Positions 1 to 9,818 of a stretch of DNA of 64,000 nt are shown one piece after another. The position numbers and the translations under genes were made by a program. Where the stretch lies: the NCBI GenBank assembly GCA_025462645.1, contig JAOAPB010000062.1, forward strand, positions 17,017 through 81,016, given 5' to 3'. The notes beneath the pieces were generated by a model, which ran no database searches, was not told where the DNA came from, and saw nothing but the letters and a program-made list of their open reading frames with translations. Within the stretch, counting starts at the first letter, position 1. Each line of letters begins with the position of its first letter. Origin of the DNA: Edaphobacter sp. (GTDB lineage: Bacteria; Acidobacteriota; Terriglobia; Terriglobales; Acidobacteriaceae).

Positions 1-855
1 CGTCTGGTCTCGCCTGAATACTTCCACGCTTTGGATATCCCCATGCTGCGGGGCGAGGGCTTCCGTGAAGAAGACATGACCGCAAGTCAACACACCATCG
101 TCCTCAGCAAACGCCTTGCTGACCTGATCTTCCCGAACGAAAATCCCATTGGCCAGCAGATGCGGTTCGAGAAGCACACCGCCTCCGAGCCCTGGAGTGT
201 CATCGTCGGAATTGCAGCAAACGTAAAGAACGGTGGCCTCACTAAGGAGGAGGTGCCCGAGTTTTACCGGCTCCGCCGAAATCTTCCAGGCGACTGGGAC
301 TGGGGTGGTATTTGGCGCAAAACCTCCGTCATCGCAGTCCGAAGCTCGTTGCCACCCGATCAGACTTCACGCTGGATTCGCTCGCAGGTCGCCGCGCTCG
401 ACCCGACCCTGCCGATTGACGTTGCCACCTTGCACCAGAGAGTCCGCAAACTCGCCGACCAACCCCGCTTTCAGACTCTCCTCGTCGGCTTCTTCGCCGC
501 GACTGGCCTTGTTCTGGCACTCATAGGGCTTTACGGAGTGATCTCTTTCTTGGTCACACAGCGCACCCAGGAGATTGGTGTGCGCTCGGCATTGGGAGCG
601 AACAAAAGCGATATTCTGCGGCTGGTGATGGGGCAGAGTCTGAGATTGGTTGTGGCGGGAACTGTACTTGGTCTGATTGCCGCACTGGCGGCGACACGCG
701 TTCTATCGAGCCAGCTGTTCGGCATCAGCGCGCACGATCCGGGTACGTTTGCCATCGTGACGTTGCTGCTGGTCCTTATTGCGCTGATGGCGACTCTACT
801 GCCAGCAAGATCTGCTAGCAAAGTGAATCCGATTGTGGCTTTGCGATGCGAGTGA
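1..855 (+). CDS. ADOP-family ABC transporter permease, C-terminal part (5' cut by window)
   Basis: The reading frame is open from base 1, so the start lies outside the window. Visible first is the end of a periplasmic MacB-like domain (VSPEYFHALDIP, then LRGEGF), a motif seen in the duplicated permeases common in Acidobacteria. The last ~120 residues form an FtsX domain: a TM segment, the cytoplasmic signature TQEIGVRSALGA, two more TM segments and the closing PARSASKVNPIVALR. Such proteins are inner-membrane permeases of MacB/LolE-like exporters. No ATPase is visible beside it. The family is clear; the substrate is unknown. It is the only plus-strand gene at the left end, convergent with the gene ending at 1272. 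Confidence 0.9.
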   Translation, partial: RLVSPEYFHALDIPMLRGEGFREEDMTASQHTIVLSKRLADLIFPNENPIGQQMRFEKHTASEPWSVIVGIAANVKNGGLTKEEVPEFYRLRRNLPGDWDWGGIWRKTSVIAVRSSLPPDQTSRWIRSQVAALDPTLPIDVATLHQRVRKLADQPRFQTLLVGFFAATGLVLALIGLYGVISFLVTQRTQEIGVRSALGANKSDILRLVMGQSLRLVVAGTVLGLIAALAATRVLSSQLFGISAHDPGTFAIVTLLLVLIALMATLLPARSASKVNPIVALRCE

Positions 856-1271
856 GTGCGGCATATCATCGGTTATCCATGGTTGATAACGTTGGCTTGT
901 CGGAAGTAATCCCCGCGCCACAAATCTCAGTTGGCGATAAATCGCCGAGTCACTCCTTGAGCCGTGATGGGCAACCTGAATTCGGCTCCTCGCCAGTGAA
1001 GCCCTTTGGCTGAGATCAGTAGCTCGTCTCCTCTCATGACCTCGCTGCGTTCCCTCTAAAGGTACGAGGCAAGAGCCTCCGGAGGTTTTGCGTTTTCGGG
1101 ATTGGATATATACGCAATCCACGAATAGTCTGGGCAGCGCCGCCAGAAGGCGTAGATGACAATCGTGAAGCCGGGCGATGCCCCGGTGAATGGGATTGCA
1201 AGCGAGACGGCGGGATCGAGCGGGCCGATCTGCACTTCTGGTCTGCGAGTTACAGGGCGAGAGTATATTTC
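856..1271. other. Gene-free stretch with a possible decayed coding remnant
   Basis: No intact gene is supported here. On the minus strand about 1075-1230 reads as a protein-like stretch (PDYSWIAYISNPENAKPP and flanks) in one frame without start or typical end. It may be the tail of a lost gene, but I cannot name the family. The rest shows no structure. Confidence 0.3.
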
Positions 1272-3071
1272 TTAGTTCTTTCTATCCTCTGATTTCGCAC
1301 CGAGTTCGGCACTAGGTGTAGTGTCTGCGGGCAAGTCGCCGATAATAAACTGCATGGCCGCGAGGAGAAACTCGTTCAGCTTTGCGTCCGTGAACATCTG
1401 CGGCGTATGGCCCATGGTGGAGAAGAATACCCGTCCTTTGCCATAACCCTTGATCCAGGCGACCGCGTAATCATTGTCCTGGCGAATGAAGGGAGCGTGG
1501 CCTGCGTTAAAGTCCGGCGTTTTTGCCATGTCAACGCTGAGGAGCACACGCACCTTGTCCCGTGAGTAGTATGCGCCCTGGGGGCCTGTGTCTGTCATAC
1601 GGTAATATTCGTCGGTGTAGGTGAATGACTGGCTGCCGAATGCTTTGGTAAGAGGACTGTCCGGATCGTCGATTTTCACAGTCGCCGATTGAACGCGATG
1701 AGGTCCTTGTGACGCGCCGAGCATCTCCATGAATTCGGGCCAGAAAGCGGCGCTCCAACTCGCGGCGTGAATCCCGCCCAATCCGCCGCCTTCACGGACG
1801 AAGCGAAGCAACCCTGCTCGCACGGTGGGATCGGCCGAAATATCGGACTCTATGCTGTTCAGCATCACTGCGTCGAATTGCCGGATCTTGTCGTACTTGA
1901 GATTGTCGAGATCATTGCTGAAGACCACCTCAAAAGCCCCGGTGGACTTGCCCATGAGCTCCAGCGCATAGTTAGCGTTCGGAATGGGCGCATGTCCCAT
2001 GTGTCCATCCATTATCAAAAGCTTCCTCGGTTTGATGGGCTTCGCGGGGGCCGTTCGCGGGATGGCTGCTTCGATCGCATGCTTGATATCGGGCGCCAGT
2101 TCCTCCGCTCCACGAATGGTCAATAGCTTGGACCTCCGGATCATGTAGTCGCCGAGAACCGGCAGAACCGCCTGTTCAAAACCATCGACGGAACGCGCCA
2201 GGTCGGCGGTCGTATCCACGTCGCCGGTCGTATTCAGAGTGAAGAACAACGGTTTCACGCCGAGTTTGTACAGCTCCTGCAGAAGTTGTTTCGTACCCAC
2301 AACGCCGCAGCCCAAAGGCATTTCGCGACTCGTGCCCTTGAGCGAACTTCTGTCGTGCAGACTCAGGGCCATCACTCTGTCTTTCAGCTGCGTCATGGCT
2401 CGTTGGGGATCGACCCCGTCCTGCAGCCAGTTGCCAACGTCCACTTGCACGCCGACGTGATTGCTCAGGCCTTGCAACTCCGCGAGGGTGCGTTTTGGAT
2501 CGCCTCGGCTCTCTATCGCGAAGTTGATGTCGAATTCATTTGCAAGCTTATCGATCGCCGGCAGGGAGGCGGGCACCGCTGTGGAAACGATCATCTCGAC
2601 GCCCATGGCCTTCGCGAACTCGAAAACCTTCCGGCTGGTGGCATCATCCGGCCCAAGCGTATCGACGCGATAGGCCAACATCTGTACATGGAACTTGCGC
2701 AGTCGGTTCTTCACGACGGTCAAGTCGGCAGGTGTCAAATTGTAATCTAGGTTCTTGCGGATCTCCGGGCTCACCCATTGAGTGTTCGAGCCTTCCACGT
2801 ATCCCAATTCCAAATCGTCGATCCTGATCGCAGCCTCCGACAAAGTAAGTCCCTGAAAAGCACTGGAAGGCACGCCCACTTTCCAGTTCAGGAACTGTCC
2901 AAGTTCGACGATGGTGGGCACGCGCCACAGGGATCGGCCCACTGGGACCGGACCCCGGGGGCCCGAGGCTTGAGCCACAGTAGGGGCTGGAGAACCTGGC
3001 TGAGCGCATGCCGCCGTGCCGGCGGTCATCGCGATAAGCATCACACTCAGGAGCATCTTGTAACACTTCAT
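1272..3071 (-). CDS. Secreted TIM-barrel (sugar isomerase/epimerase-like) + ThuA-like fusion protein
   Basis: About 599 residues. A signal peptide (MKCYKMLLSVMLIAMTAGTA) is followed by a xylose-isomerase/AP-endonuclease-2-like TIM barrel at about residues 60-315 and a ThuA-like (trehalose-utilisation, class I amidotransferase-like) domain at about 345-585, with the typical LLRFVREGGGLGGIHAAS stretch and a late KGRVFFSTMGHTP motif. ThuA and these TIM-barrel families are linked to oxidised (keto) sugar and glycoside metabolism; the exact reaction here is unknown. An upstream in-frame GTG (3083) is possible, but ATG 3071 begins the signal peptide. A paralogue lies at 18452-20233 and a decayed copy at 9144-9818. 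Upstream sits a 124-bp remnant of the PQQ dehydrogenase gene, so the current promoter context is rearranged. Confidence 0.8.
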   Translation of the reverse strand: MKCYKMLLSVMLIAMTAGTAACAQPGSPAPTVAQASGPRGPVPVGRSLWRVPTIVELGQFLNWKVGVPSSAFQGLTLSEAAIRIDDLELGYVEGSNTQWVSPEIRKNLDYNLTPADLTVVKNRLRKFHVQMLAYRVDTLGPDDATSRKVFEFAKAMGVEMIVSTAVPASLPAIDKLANEFDINFAIESRGDPKRTLAELQGLSNHVGVQVDVGNWLQDGVDPQRAMTQLKDRVMALSLHDRSSLKGTSREMPLGCGVVGTKQLLQELYKLGVKPLFFTLNTTGDVDTTADLARSVDGFEQAVLPVLGDYMIRRSKLLTIRGAEELAPDIKHAIEAAIPRTAPAKPIKPRKLLIMDGHMGHAPIPNANYALELMGKSTGAFEVVFSNDLDNLKYDKIRQFDAVMLNSIESDISADPTVRAGLLRFVREGGGLGGIHAASWSAAFWPEFMEMLGASQGPHRVQSATVKIDDPDSPLTKAFGSQSFTYTDEYYRMTDTGPQGAYYSRDKVRVLLSVDMAKTPDFNAGHAPFIRQDNDYAVAWIKGYGKGRVFFSTMGHTPQMFTDAKLNEFLLAAMQFIIGDLPADTTPSAELGAKSEDRKN

Positions 3072-3216
3072 CACTGATCCCACGATCGTTTCCTACTTAT
3101 TCTTCGGCAAAGCAAAAACATAGTAACCCTGAGCCTCAGGCTTTCCGGGCCCCGCAGCGCCGGGCTCTCCGTTGGCATGTAAGAAGAAGGCGACATACTC
3201 GCGTCCTCCCACTTCA
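2126..3216. repeat. Direct repeat copy A (PQQ-gene end plus start of TIM-ThuA gene)
   Basis: This segment matches 9144-9962 in the same orientation, diverged by substitutions and small indels. Copy B also lacks about 200 bp matching roughly 2793-2997. The right edge is sharp: both copies read the same through 3216/9962 and differ at the next base. In copy A the TIM-ThuA gene is intact and the PQQ gene is cut; in copy B the opposite holds. Confidence 0.9.
3093..3216 (-). pseudogene. Remnant of the PQQ dehydrogenase gene 3' end
   Basis: The minus strand carries the last ~40 codons and the stop of the PQQ-dependent dehydrogenase, nearly identical to 9839-9962. No start or upstream domain is present. 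It directly precedes the TIM-ThuA gene, as the intact PQQ gene precedes the decayed copy, showing that PQQ then TIM-ThuA was the ancestral order. Confidence 0.85.
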
Positions 3217-4701
3217 CTGTTTGCGAATGGCGCGTCCGACTTCCCGCAACAGCGCTAGGGATTTCGGGGATACGCTTCCATCGTCGTACATGAGAAGATT
3301 CCAGCTCAATGCTTCGTCGCGTTCTGCCGCATCCAACGCACGCTTGACTGCTCTTTCAGTGGTAAAGTGCGGGGCTTGGATCTGAGTATCCGGATTATTA
3401 ATCCCCCAATCCGGTCCATCCATTTGAAAGCAGCCATGCGACTGGAGATCCTTGAATGGACCGCTTGGCCAAATACCCTTGGCTGACACTGGAAGTTCAC
3501 TACTGCCGGTGAAGCCCTCGCCGAACTGGAAATCCTGAAAGTCGGTTCCGCGTGCCTGCATCCACGGATTGTACGAAATGATGCGAGACTTGTTGCCCGC
3601 CTTGGCGGCTTCGCCTAGCTTCTCATATGGAGCCGGATAATAAATGAGTTCATCGTCGAACATCCAGCCGGCGAGCCGATCGCCATAGCGTTCCCCCACC
3701 TCTTGCAGGATGGAACACCAGTTATCGTAGAAATTGGATTGCTGGGCAAAAGTTAGTGGATTCAAGGATGGCGTGGTAACACTGGATACCGGTCCCTCGG
3801 CACCAAGATGGTAATAGAGAATGAGCGGGATCCTTCTCTTGGCGAGCGCATTTGCAATCTCTCCTATAAGATCTCGCCTTGAGGTGTGACCCGGAAGAAG
3901 ACTTTCAATGGCTCGAATTGGTGCCGGGAAATAATACGTTGCCCACGTTGCGGACCAAATTGCATACCCTGCGCCGGTTGATTCCACTAGCTCAGCGAAT
4001 TTTTCTACATCAAAGTCGTCTGCAAACTGTGGCCATGTCTTTTTTGAACCTTCTGGAGGATAAGCCCATTCTCCACACTGGCACATGAAACCGAACTTCG
4101 CGCCACTGAGCCAACTAGCATCGGACCGAAAGGCCTTAATACGGGCATTCATGGCTGGACGCTCATGTATGTTCAACAACTCAAGGGCCTTGAATGCGCC
4201 CCCTATCGTTGGTGTCGCAATAGAGTGGGCAAGTCGGATGCGGATAGTGCTAATACCCTGAGGAAGCTTTAAAGGCGACGCGAGAGTGATGCGGTCCCAA
4301 TTGTAGTGACCCTTCTCAGATTCCGTAGTGGTGCATTGCAATCGATTCCTTGGACCCTCAAGATTGATTAAGCTTCCAGCTGGTGCACTGATCATAAGTG
4401 TGACTTCGTAATCGCCGGCATGTTTGGCAACTACGCTCCATTCAAACAACTGCTGGGTATCGTTCCAACCTTCTACCCAGAAGTGTTTTCCGCCCTGGTG
4501 ACCTGGTACGCGTTTGACGTGAAGCCCGGGAGTGATCCGAGCGCCATACGATACCAGATATGTAATACCGGAGGGCTGAATAGCTATTGTGGGCGAATCT
4601 GAATAGAGTGACTGGGATTCTTTAGGCAGGGAGAAATACAAGCCAGATGCGGCCAGATTTCGAGTAAACGAGCGGCGTGTAATCTTGGTTAAGTCCCGCA
4701 T
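3214..4701 (-). CDS. TAT-exported glycoside hydrolase-like protein (GH29/alpha-L-fucosidase-like barrel)
   Basis: 495 residues. The N-terminus has a twin-arginine motif (TRRSFTRNLAASGLYFS) indicating export of a folded protein. Residues ~40-175 look like a beta-sandwich sugar-binding module. Residues ~200-490 resemble an alpha-L-fucosidase-type barrel: DFDVEKFAELVESTGAGYAIW matches the GH29 pattern, and GWMFDDELIYY offers acidic residues on a strand end. I cannot prove the nucleophile, so the substrate is open; the nearby fucD makes fucosides plausible. Its stop codon (3214-3216) lies inside the duplicated segment, exactly at the junction, so the native C-terminus may have been longer. Confidence 0.6.
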   Translation of the reverse strand: MRDLTKITRRSFTRNLAASGLYFSLPKESQSLYSDSPTIAIQPSGITYLVSYGARITPGLHVKRVPGHQGGKHFWVEGWNDTQQLFEWSVVAKHAGDYEVTLMISAPAGSLINLEGPRNRLQCTTTESEKGHYNWDRITLASPLKLPQGISTIRIRLAHSIATPTIGGAFKALELLNIHERPAMNARIKAFRSDASWLSGAKFGFMCQCGEWAYPPEGSKKTWPQFADDFDVEKFAELVESTGAGYAIWSATWATYYFPAPIRAIESLLPGHTSRRDLIGEIANALAKRRIPLILYYHLGAEGPVSSVTTPSLNPLTFAQQSNFYDNWCSILQEVGERYGDRLAGWMFDDELIYYPAPYEKLGEAAKAGNKSRIISYNPWMQARGTDFQDFQFGEGFTGSSELPVSAKGIWPSGPFKDLQSHGCFQMDGPDWGINNPDTQIQAPHFTTERAVKRALDAAERDEALSWNLLMYDDGSVSPKSLALLREVGRAIRKQ

Positions 4702-4894
4702 AAGTAGTTAATCCTGACGAGTCATCTTGAAGTTGCAACAGAGTCGGTTGATGAGTATCAGCGCTCTAAAGGTGCTGACATTGTTGTGTGCAACTATTTC
4801 CTTTTGGTCTTGTAGTGGTTCAGATCTAATGCATGACTCGGTCGCTATTGCAATTGGATCCGAAAACTGTTCTACGAGTATCGTCACGGAGATG

Positions 4895-4926
4895 ATGCAT
4901 AAAGGTTGGATAAGGCCTTTATGCAT
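4895..4926. repeat. Perfect 11-bp inverted repeat downstream of the receptor gene
   Basis: Arms ATGCATAAAGG (4895-4905) and CCTTTATGCAT (4916-4926) are separated by 10 bases. It lies in the ~260-bp gap between the TonB-dependent receptor and the GH29-like gene. There is no T-run on either side, so it is not a typical intrinsic terminator; an operator or a small mobile-element remnant is possible. Confidence 0.6.
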
Positions 4927-4960
4927 CCCTACAAATTGGATAAAAACAAAGTCCAATTCG

Positions 4961-7900
4961 CTAAAATAATAGTTTCACTGCCAGTTGCATGATTCGTTCA
5001 GTGCTTCTTTCTGAGCTGACCGTTCCAAAGGTACTTGTGGTGCTTATGTTTGTGCCCGGCGTTCCGTAGGTGAGGTGGTTGAGAGCATTGAACGCCTCCG
5101 CCCTAAACTGAAGCTGTCCAAACCTTTCCAAAGGAAAGTTCTTGAAGACGGATGCGTCGAGGTTTTGGAAGCCATCCGCTCGCAGATCATTACGACCCTC
5201 CGTGCCGAATGTATATTGCGCTGGAGCGGTAAATGCCGATGTATTGAACCATTGACTGCGAGTTGGTCGGGTCAACTGTGGATTGCCCACACGATTCAAT
5301 CTGTAACCGGAGTTTCCAGTATTTGCGATGTCTCCCGAGATAGTCAGATTGTAGGGAAGGCCGGACGTATTCGCGTAAATCCCGTTGACCTGCCATCCAG
5401 CGATGACCGCGTTCAAAACTTTATTATTCACATTGAGAGCGCGCCCTTTGCCAATCGGCAACTCGTAGGTTGCACTGATAGACAGGTTTTGCGGCAAGTC
5501 GTAACCGGCCACACTCCAGTCTCTTTGCAGATGGTACGGGTCCTGTTCTGAGCATCCTTCGACGCCAAAGAAGCCGTCACAAGCAAGGTCCATCGTCTTC
5601 GACCATGTGTAGGAGATGATGTATTGAAGACCATGTGAAGGTGCCTGGCTGAGTCTCACCTCGAGTCCGTTATACGAAGCTCCGCCATTGCTGCGGTCAT
5701 AGTGGGTCGGTGTGATGTACGGAAATGGTCGCCGGGCGGCAACTGTCGCTGCATTTCCAGGGCCCGGGGTAAGGGCAACGTTGTAGAGGCCACCACCCGT
5801 TGGAAGCCGAACGCTGTGTGAGCCTACGTAGTCTATATCCAAAGTCGTCTTTGCATTTAGCTGCTGTTGGAACCCGAGATTCCATTGCTCTGAATATGGA
5901 TTCTTGGCGTTAGGATCTCTGTAGTACTGTGACTGAGTGAAAGGGTTCGCCGCAGGTAATGCCGTGACGCCACTGAGTGGACTCTCAGCAGTGACTGTGG
6001 GTATCCCCGTTAAGGGAGTCTGATTTTGCGCTGAATTTTGCGCTACGGAAGGCCAATCGCCCCCTATGCCCTGTACGGTCTGACGAATACCTGCCCACTC
6101 ATCGAAGAATAGGCCAACGGCTCCACGGACAACGCTACGTTGATTAACTTGATACGCAAAGCCAATACGGGGCTGCCAGTTGTCATATGAATTCCGCCAC
6201 AGGTGGCCGTCTGGGGAGACAATCACATTTGGAACAGAACTCAACCCGCCGGGAATACATGGTGCTTTGCCTAATTGGCTGCATGAATCTACTGCACGCT
6301 GAAGAATATAGGTTCCGTTGGAGAAGTCGACTTCCCCAATAGCATCACTGTTATTCTGGCTGCTTCCAAAGCGAGGCCAGAACATCAAGTCATATCTCAT
6401 GCCGAGATTGATTGTCAGAGATGGTAGCGCTTTCCATTGATCCTGTATGTAGGCACCGAACATTTTCTGTCCATTGACCGGTGCAACAGTCGCTCTCTTG
6501 CTTGAACTATCAGGAGTTCCAAGCAGGAAGGAGGCATATGCGTCGCCAGTATTAGCTATGGTGGGGCTCGCCGTCTGAGAAGAGGTGAAGGACACCGTTG
6601 CGCCGAGGCTGACAAGGCTGAATGAATCTCTCTGGAAAATACCGCCCGCTTGGATCAAGTGCTTCCCTAGGACCTTCGAGAAATCTGCATTCCACTGGTA
6701 AACGCTGGAAAGAGGAGTGTTATCGCTTAGACTTTCTCCACCTGAAGTATAGCCAGTTATGGAAACTCCTGGCACCAGGCAGTCCGGGCTAGCTCCATAG
6801 GAGGCATAGCCACACGCAAAGCTCTGCGAAAAGGGCACTTTAGCGAGGAGTTCAGTTGAGCTGCCTTGCGTATAGTGAGCCAATTGATTGTTCCCGATGA
6901 AATTGTGACCGAACTGAACGTCTAACGTGGTGGTCGAATTAAAGGTATGCAGATAATTGAAAGCATAGTTATTCGCTGTAACCTTCCTTTCGGTTAGCAA
7001 TCCAGGGAACCCTCCCGAGGTTGTAGACGGCTGTGCCATCGCTGTGTAGCGAAAGAACATTGAGTTGCTTTGGTTGATAACCTCGTCCAAACGAGCACTG
7101 TACTGATTCTGGTGTCTGTTGATTGGTGTCGTATCAATAAAATTTCCGGATGCCGCAGAAGTATTAGGCTGAGGCAGCAACAGCTTGGCATAAGCCAACA
7201 TTGTTGGATCGAACCGGCTAGTCGGTATTTGATTTCCAGGGAAGGGATTACGTATATAGCTTTGTGGATTCGCAGGATCAGGTCTCGTAGAATATGGATC
7301 ATAAAGCTGCGCTTTCACCGCGCTAAAGTCACCCCCCAACTCCGCTGGGGTTCCGGTTAATTTAACAGATGACGCAGAATTAGTCGTAAGCCGGAAAGCC
7401 TCATAACTACCGAAGAAGAAGGTTTTGCCGCGCCCATTATAGACATGCGGAATCAAAACGGGTCCTCCAAGATTGAGGCCATACTGGTTCTGATTAAGCG
7501 GGAGCTTAGAAAATGTAATGGGATTAGCCGCACCCAAAACGGCATTTCTATTAAATTCCCAAATCGCACCATGTAACCTGTTCGTTCCTGACTTGGTGAC
7601 TACGTTGATTATGCCTCCCGTGACGCCACCGAACTGGGCCTGATCGTTATGAGACTGGACCTTAAATTCTTGGATATCATCAGCTATTGGAGAGACTGCG
7701 AAGGTGCTAAAGACATCTTCGTTGTCGTTGATTCCGTCCAACATAAAGTAATTGCTCCGATTGCTAGCGCCGTGCATTGCAGGAAAGTAAGCACCGCCGA
7801 GAGCTGAGGCTTGGCCCCCGTTGGCATTCTGCGATGTGTTTGCACGGCTTGCCCCCGGGGTTAGGGTTAAAAGTTGGGTAAACTGACGTCCATTCAATGG

Positions 7901-8344
7901 CAAATCACTCACGGTTTGATGACCGATTACAGTGCCCAACTCCGCAGTGGAAGTCTCCAATTGAGCCGCAGCCGCATCGACTGTGACTGTCTCCGTTTGA
8001 GCGCCAGACTTAAGTCTGAAATCTATTGTTATGGTCTGATTTACTTGAAGGACAATGCCGGTTTCATTGGTCGTTGCGAAACTATTCTTGCGAGCTGACA
8101 TCGTGTATGTCCCTGGCGGAATATTTGGAAAAACGTAGACGCCGCTCGCATTGCTCGTAACCTCCCGCTCTATCGATGTCGCGACATTCGAGATAACGAT
8201 GGAGGCACCTGATATGACAGCTCCCGTAGAATCTAGAACTGTGCCATTGATAGCGCCAGTTGACTGTTGAGCAAGGCTACTTGCGTTCAACAAAATTAGT
8301 AGGCTTAGTCCCAAACAGAACCGGAGAGAGAATTTCTTGAGCAT
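4961..8344 (-). CDS. TonB-dependent receptor, Oar-like, with carboxypeptidase-regulatory-like domain
   Basis: About 1127 residues. The start is ATG 8344, because GGAGG lies 5 bases before it; the in-frame TTG upstream (8356) overlaps that ribosome site. Signal peptide MLKKFSLRFCLGLSLLILL with AQQ cleavage site, then a carboxypeptidase-regulatory-like fold (~30-115: GAINGTVLDSTGAVISGAS), a plug (~125-260, with SDLPLNGRQFTQLL and a conserved NGG/ALGG region) and a long outer-membrane beta barrel ending in a terminal Phe. This architecture is typical of the expanded receptor families in Acidobacteria, probably importing oligosaccharides. It sits between the GH29-like protein and a decayed second receptor, suggesting a polysaccharide uptake locus. 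The substrate cannot be read from sequence. Confidence 0.92.
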   Translation of the reverse strand: MLKKFSLRFCLGLSLLILLNASSLAQQSTGAINGTVLDSTGAVISGASIVISNVATSIEREVTSNASGVYVFPNIPPGTYTMSARKNSFATTNETGIVLQVNQTITIDFRLKSGAQTETVTVDAAAAQLETSTAELGTVIGHQTVSDLPLNGRQFTQLLTLTPGASRANTSQNANGGQASALGGAYFPAMHGASNRSNYFMLDGINDNEDVFSTFAVSPIADDIQEFKVQSHNDQAQFGGVTGGIINVVTKSGTNRLHGAIWEFNRNAVLGAANPITFSKLPLNQNQYGLNLGGPVLIPHVYNGRGKTFFFGSYEAFRLTTNSASSVKLTGTPAELGGDFSAVKAQLYDPYSTRPDPANPQSYIRNPFPGNQIPTSRFDPTMLAYAKLLLPQPNTSAASGNFIDTTPINRHQNQYSARLDEVINQSNSMFFRYTAMAQPSTTSGGFPGLLTERKVTANNYAFNYLHTFNSTTTLDVQFGHNFIGNNQLAHYTQGSSTELLAKVPFSQSFACGYASYGASPDCLVPGVSITGYTSGGESLSDNTPLSSVYQWNADFSKVLGKHLIQAGGIFQRDSFSLVSLGATVSFTSSQTASPTIANTGDAYASFLLGTPDSSSKRATVAPVNGQKMFGAYIQDQWKALPSLTINLGMRYDLMFWPRFGSSQNNSDAIGEVDFSNGTYILQRAVDSCSQLGKAPCIPGGLSSVPNVIVSPDGHLWRNSYDNWQPRIGFAYQVNQRSVVRGAVGLFFDEWAGIRQTVQGIGGDWPSVAQNSAQNQTPLTGIPTVTAESPLSGVTALPAANPFTQSQYYRDPNAKNPYSEQWNLGFQQQLNAKTTLDIDYVGSHSVRLPTGGGLYNVALTPGPGNAATVAARRPFPYITPTHYDRSNGGASYNGLEVRLSQAPSHGLQYIISYTWSKTMDLACDGFFGVEGCSEQDPYHLQRDWSVAGYDLPQNLSISATYELPIGKGRALNVNNKVLNAVIAGWQVNGIYANTSGLPYNLTISGDIANTGNSGYRLNRVGNPQLTRPTRSQWFNTSAFTAPAQYTFGTEGRNDLRADGFQNLDASVFKNFPLERFGQLQFRAEAFNALNHLTYGTPGTNISTTSTFGTVSSERSTERIMQLAVKLLF

Positions 8345-8369
8345 CACAACCTCCAAGCTTAGTAAGTAA

Positions 8370-8871
8370 TTAAATATGGTCTAGGTGAAGTTGGCTCCGT
8401 GTCGTGAGCCAAGTCGGATTGAGTAAGCGGCGGCATGCCAGGCAAATCTTCCAACTGGCAGAGTCGATGACAGTGCCCAAGTTGGCGTCGGCAGTACGGA
8501 TTCCCTGCACTACGGTGTTGACCGTAGTGCCAATGGTGACCTCGCCGATCTGCAGGGCCATCTTCAAGGAGATACTGTCCGAGACCTGGAGCAGGATGTT
8601 GTCCTGTTCGTATCTTTTGAAGCCATCCTTCACAACGGTGACCGGATAGTGTCCAGCCGTCAGGAATGGTATCGCAAACTCGCCTTCGCTATTGAAAGAA
8701 ATAGTTTTTGCGACGTTCGTGGCAGTTTCAAGTGCCGTGATTAGGGGACCTTCCCGATGAATCGATAACCTTTCCCTGAATTTGGTCACATATGTCCTGC
8801 GCGTAAGCTGCGGTGCTGAGCGTAAGACAGAGGGGAAGGTACACGGCAATGATGCGTGCCGCCTTCTGCAT
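8370..8871 (-). pseudogene. Frameshifted N-terminal fragment of a second TonB-dependent receptor
   Basis: An ATG at 8871 opens a signal peptide (MQKAARIIAVYLPLCLTLSTAAYAQ) and the first strand of a carboxypeptidase-regulatory-like domain (IQGKVIDSSGRS). The frame then breaks; the domain continues in another frame (ISFNSEGEFAIPFLTAGHY, then VVKDGFKRYEQDNILLQ) and breaks again near the EDLP motif of the plug. The plug and barrel are missing. It lies 25 bp upstream of the intact receptor, on the same strand. Confidence 0.85.
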
Positions 8872-9143
8872 TGGGGCCAGCGTGATGCTGCATCCCGTGG
8901 TGTTTTTAGAACGACTGTCTTGATCGAAATGTCCCAGCATATGATTCGCTGAATTGTTTTCATCTTTGTGTCTCCAGGCGGCAATCCTTTTGCAGCAATA
9001 TCCGTGGATACCGTAGCCGCATACAAATTTCTGCCTTTTGTGTCGGCGATGAAAGTATGTGAGACAAACAAAGGCTGTCAATGATTTTTTACATGTGGCA
9101 CATGTATTTCATTACCTGAAGCTACAAAATTCCTTGGCGTACA

Positions 9144-9818
9144 GGTTGGACCTCTGGATCATGACAGAAGCACCTGTTCAAACCATCGACGGAACACGCC
9201 ACGTCGCCGGTCGTATTCAGAGTGTGAAGAACAACGGTTTCACGCCAGTTTGTACAGCTCCTGCAGAAGTTGTTTCGTACCCACAACACCACAGTCCAAG
9301 GCATTTCGCGACTCGTGCCCTTGAACGAACTTCTATCGTGCAGACTCAGGGCCATTACTCTGTCTTTCAGCTGCGTCATGGCTTGATGGGATCGATTCCG
9401 TCCTGCAGGCAGTGGCCAACATCTACTTACACGCCGATGTGATTGCTCAGGCCTTGCAACTCCGCGAGGGTGCGTTTTGGATCGCCTCGGCTCTCTATCG
9501 CGAAGTTGATGTCGAATTCATTTGCAAGCTTATCGATCGCCGGCAGCAAGGTAGGCCCCGCTGTGGAAACAATCATCTCTTCCGGAGGGTGGCATCATCG
9601 GGCCCAAGCATATCGACGCGATAGGCCACGTCTGTACGTGGAACTTGCGCAGCGGTTCTTCACGACGGTCAAGTCGGCAGGTGTCAAATTGTAATCTAGG
9701 TTCTAGAGGATCTCCGGACTCACTCATTGAGTGTTCGAGATCTACCTGAGCACATACTGCCGTGCCGGCGGTTCATCGCGATAAGCATCACACTCAGGAG
9801 CATCTTGTAGCACTTCAT
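9144..9818 (-). pseudogene. Decayed, truncated copy of the TIM-ThuA gene
   Basis: Matches the first half (signal peptide and TIM barrel) of the intact gene at 1272-3071 but with many indels, stop codons and a deletion of about 200 bp after the signal peptide. The ThuA half is absent; homology ends abruptly at 9144. It follows the intact PQQ dehydrogenase gene by about 20 bp. Confidence 0.9.

Noticed and set aside
4708..4956. 82-codon ORF downstream of the receptor gene
   Set aside because: Reads through the inverted repeat and has no protein-like features.
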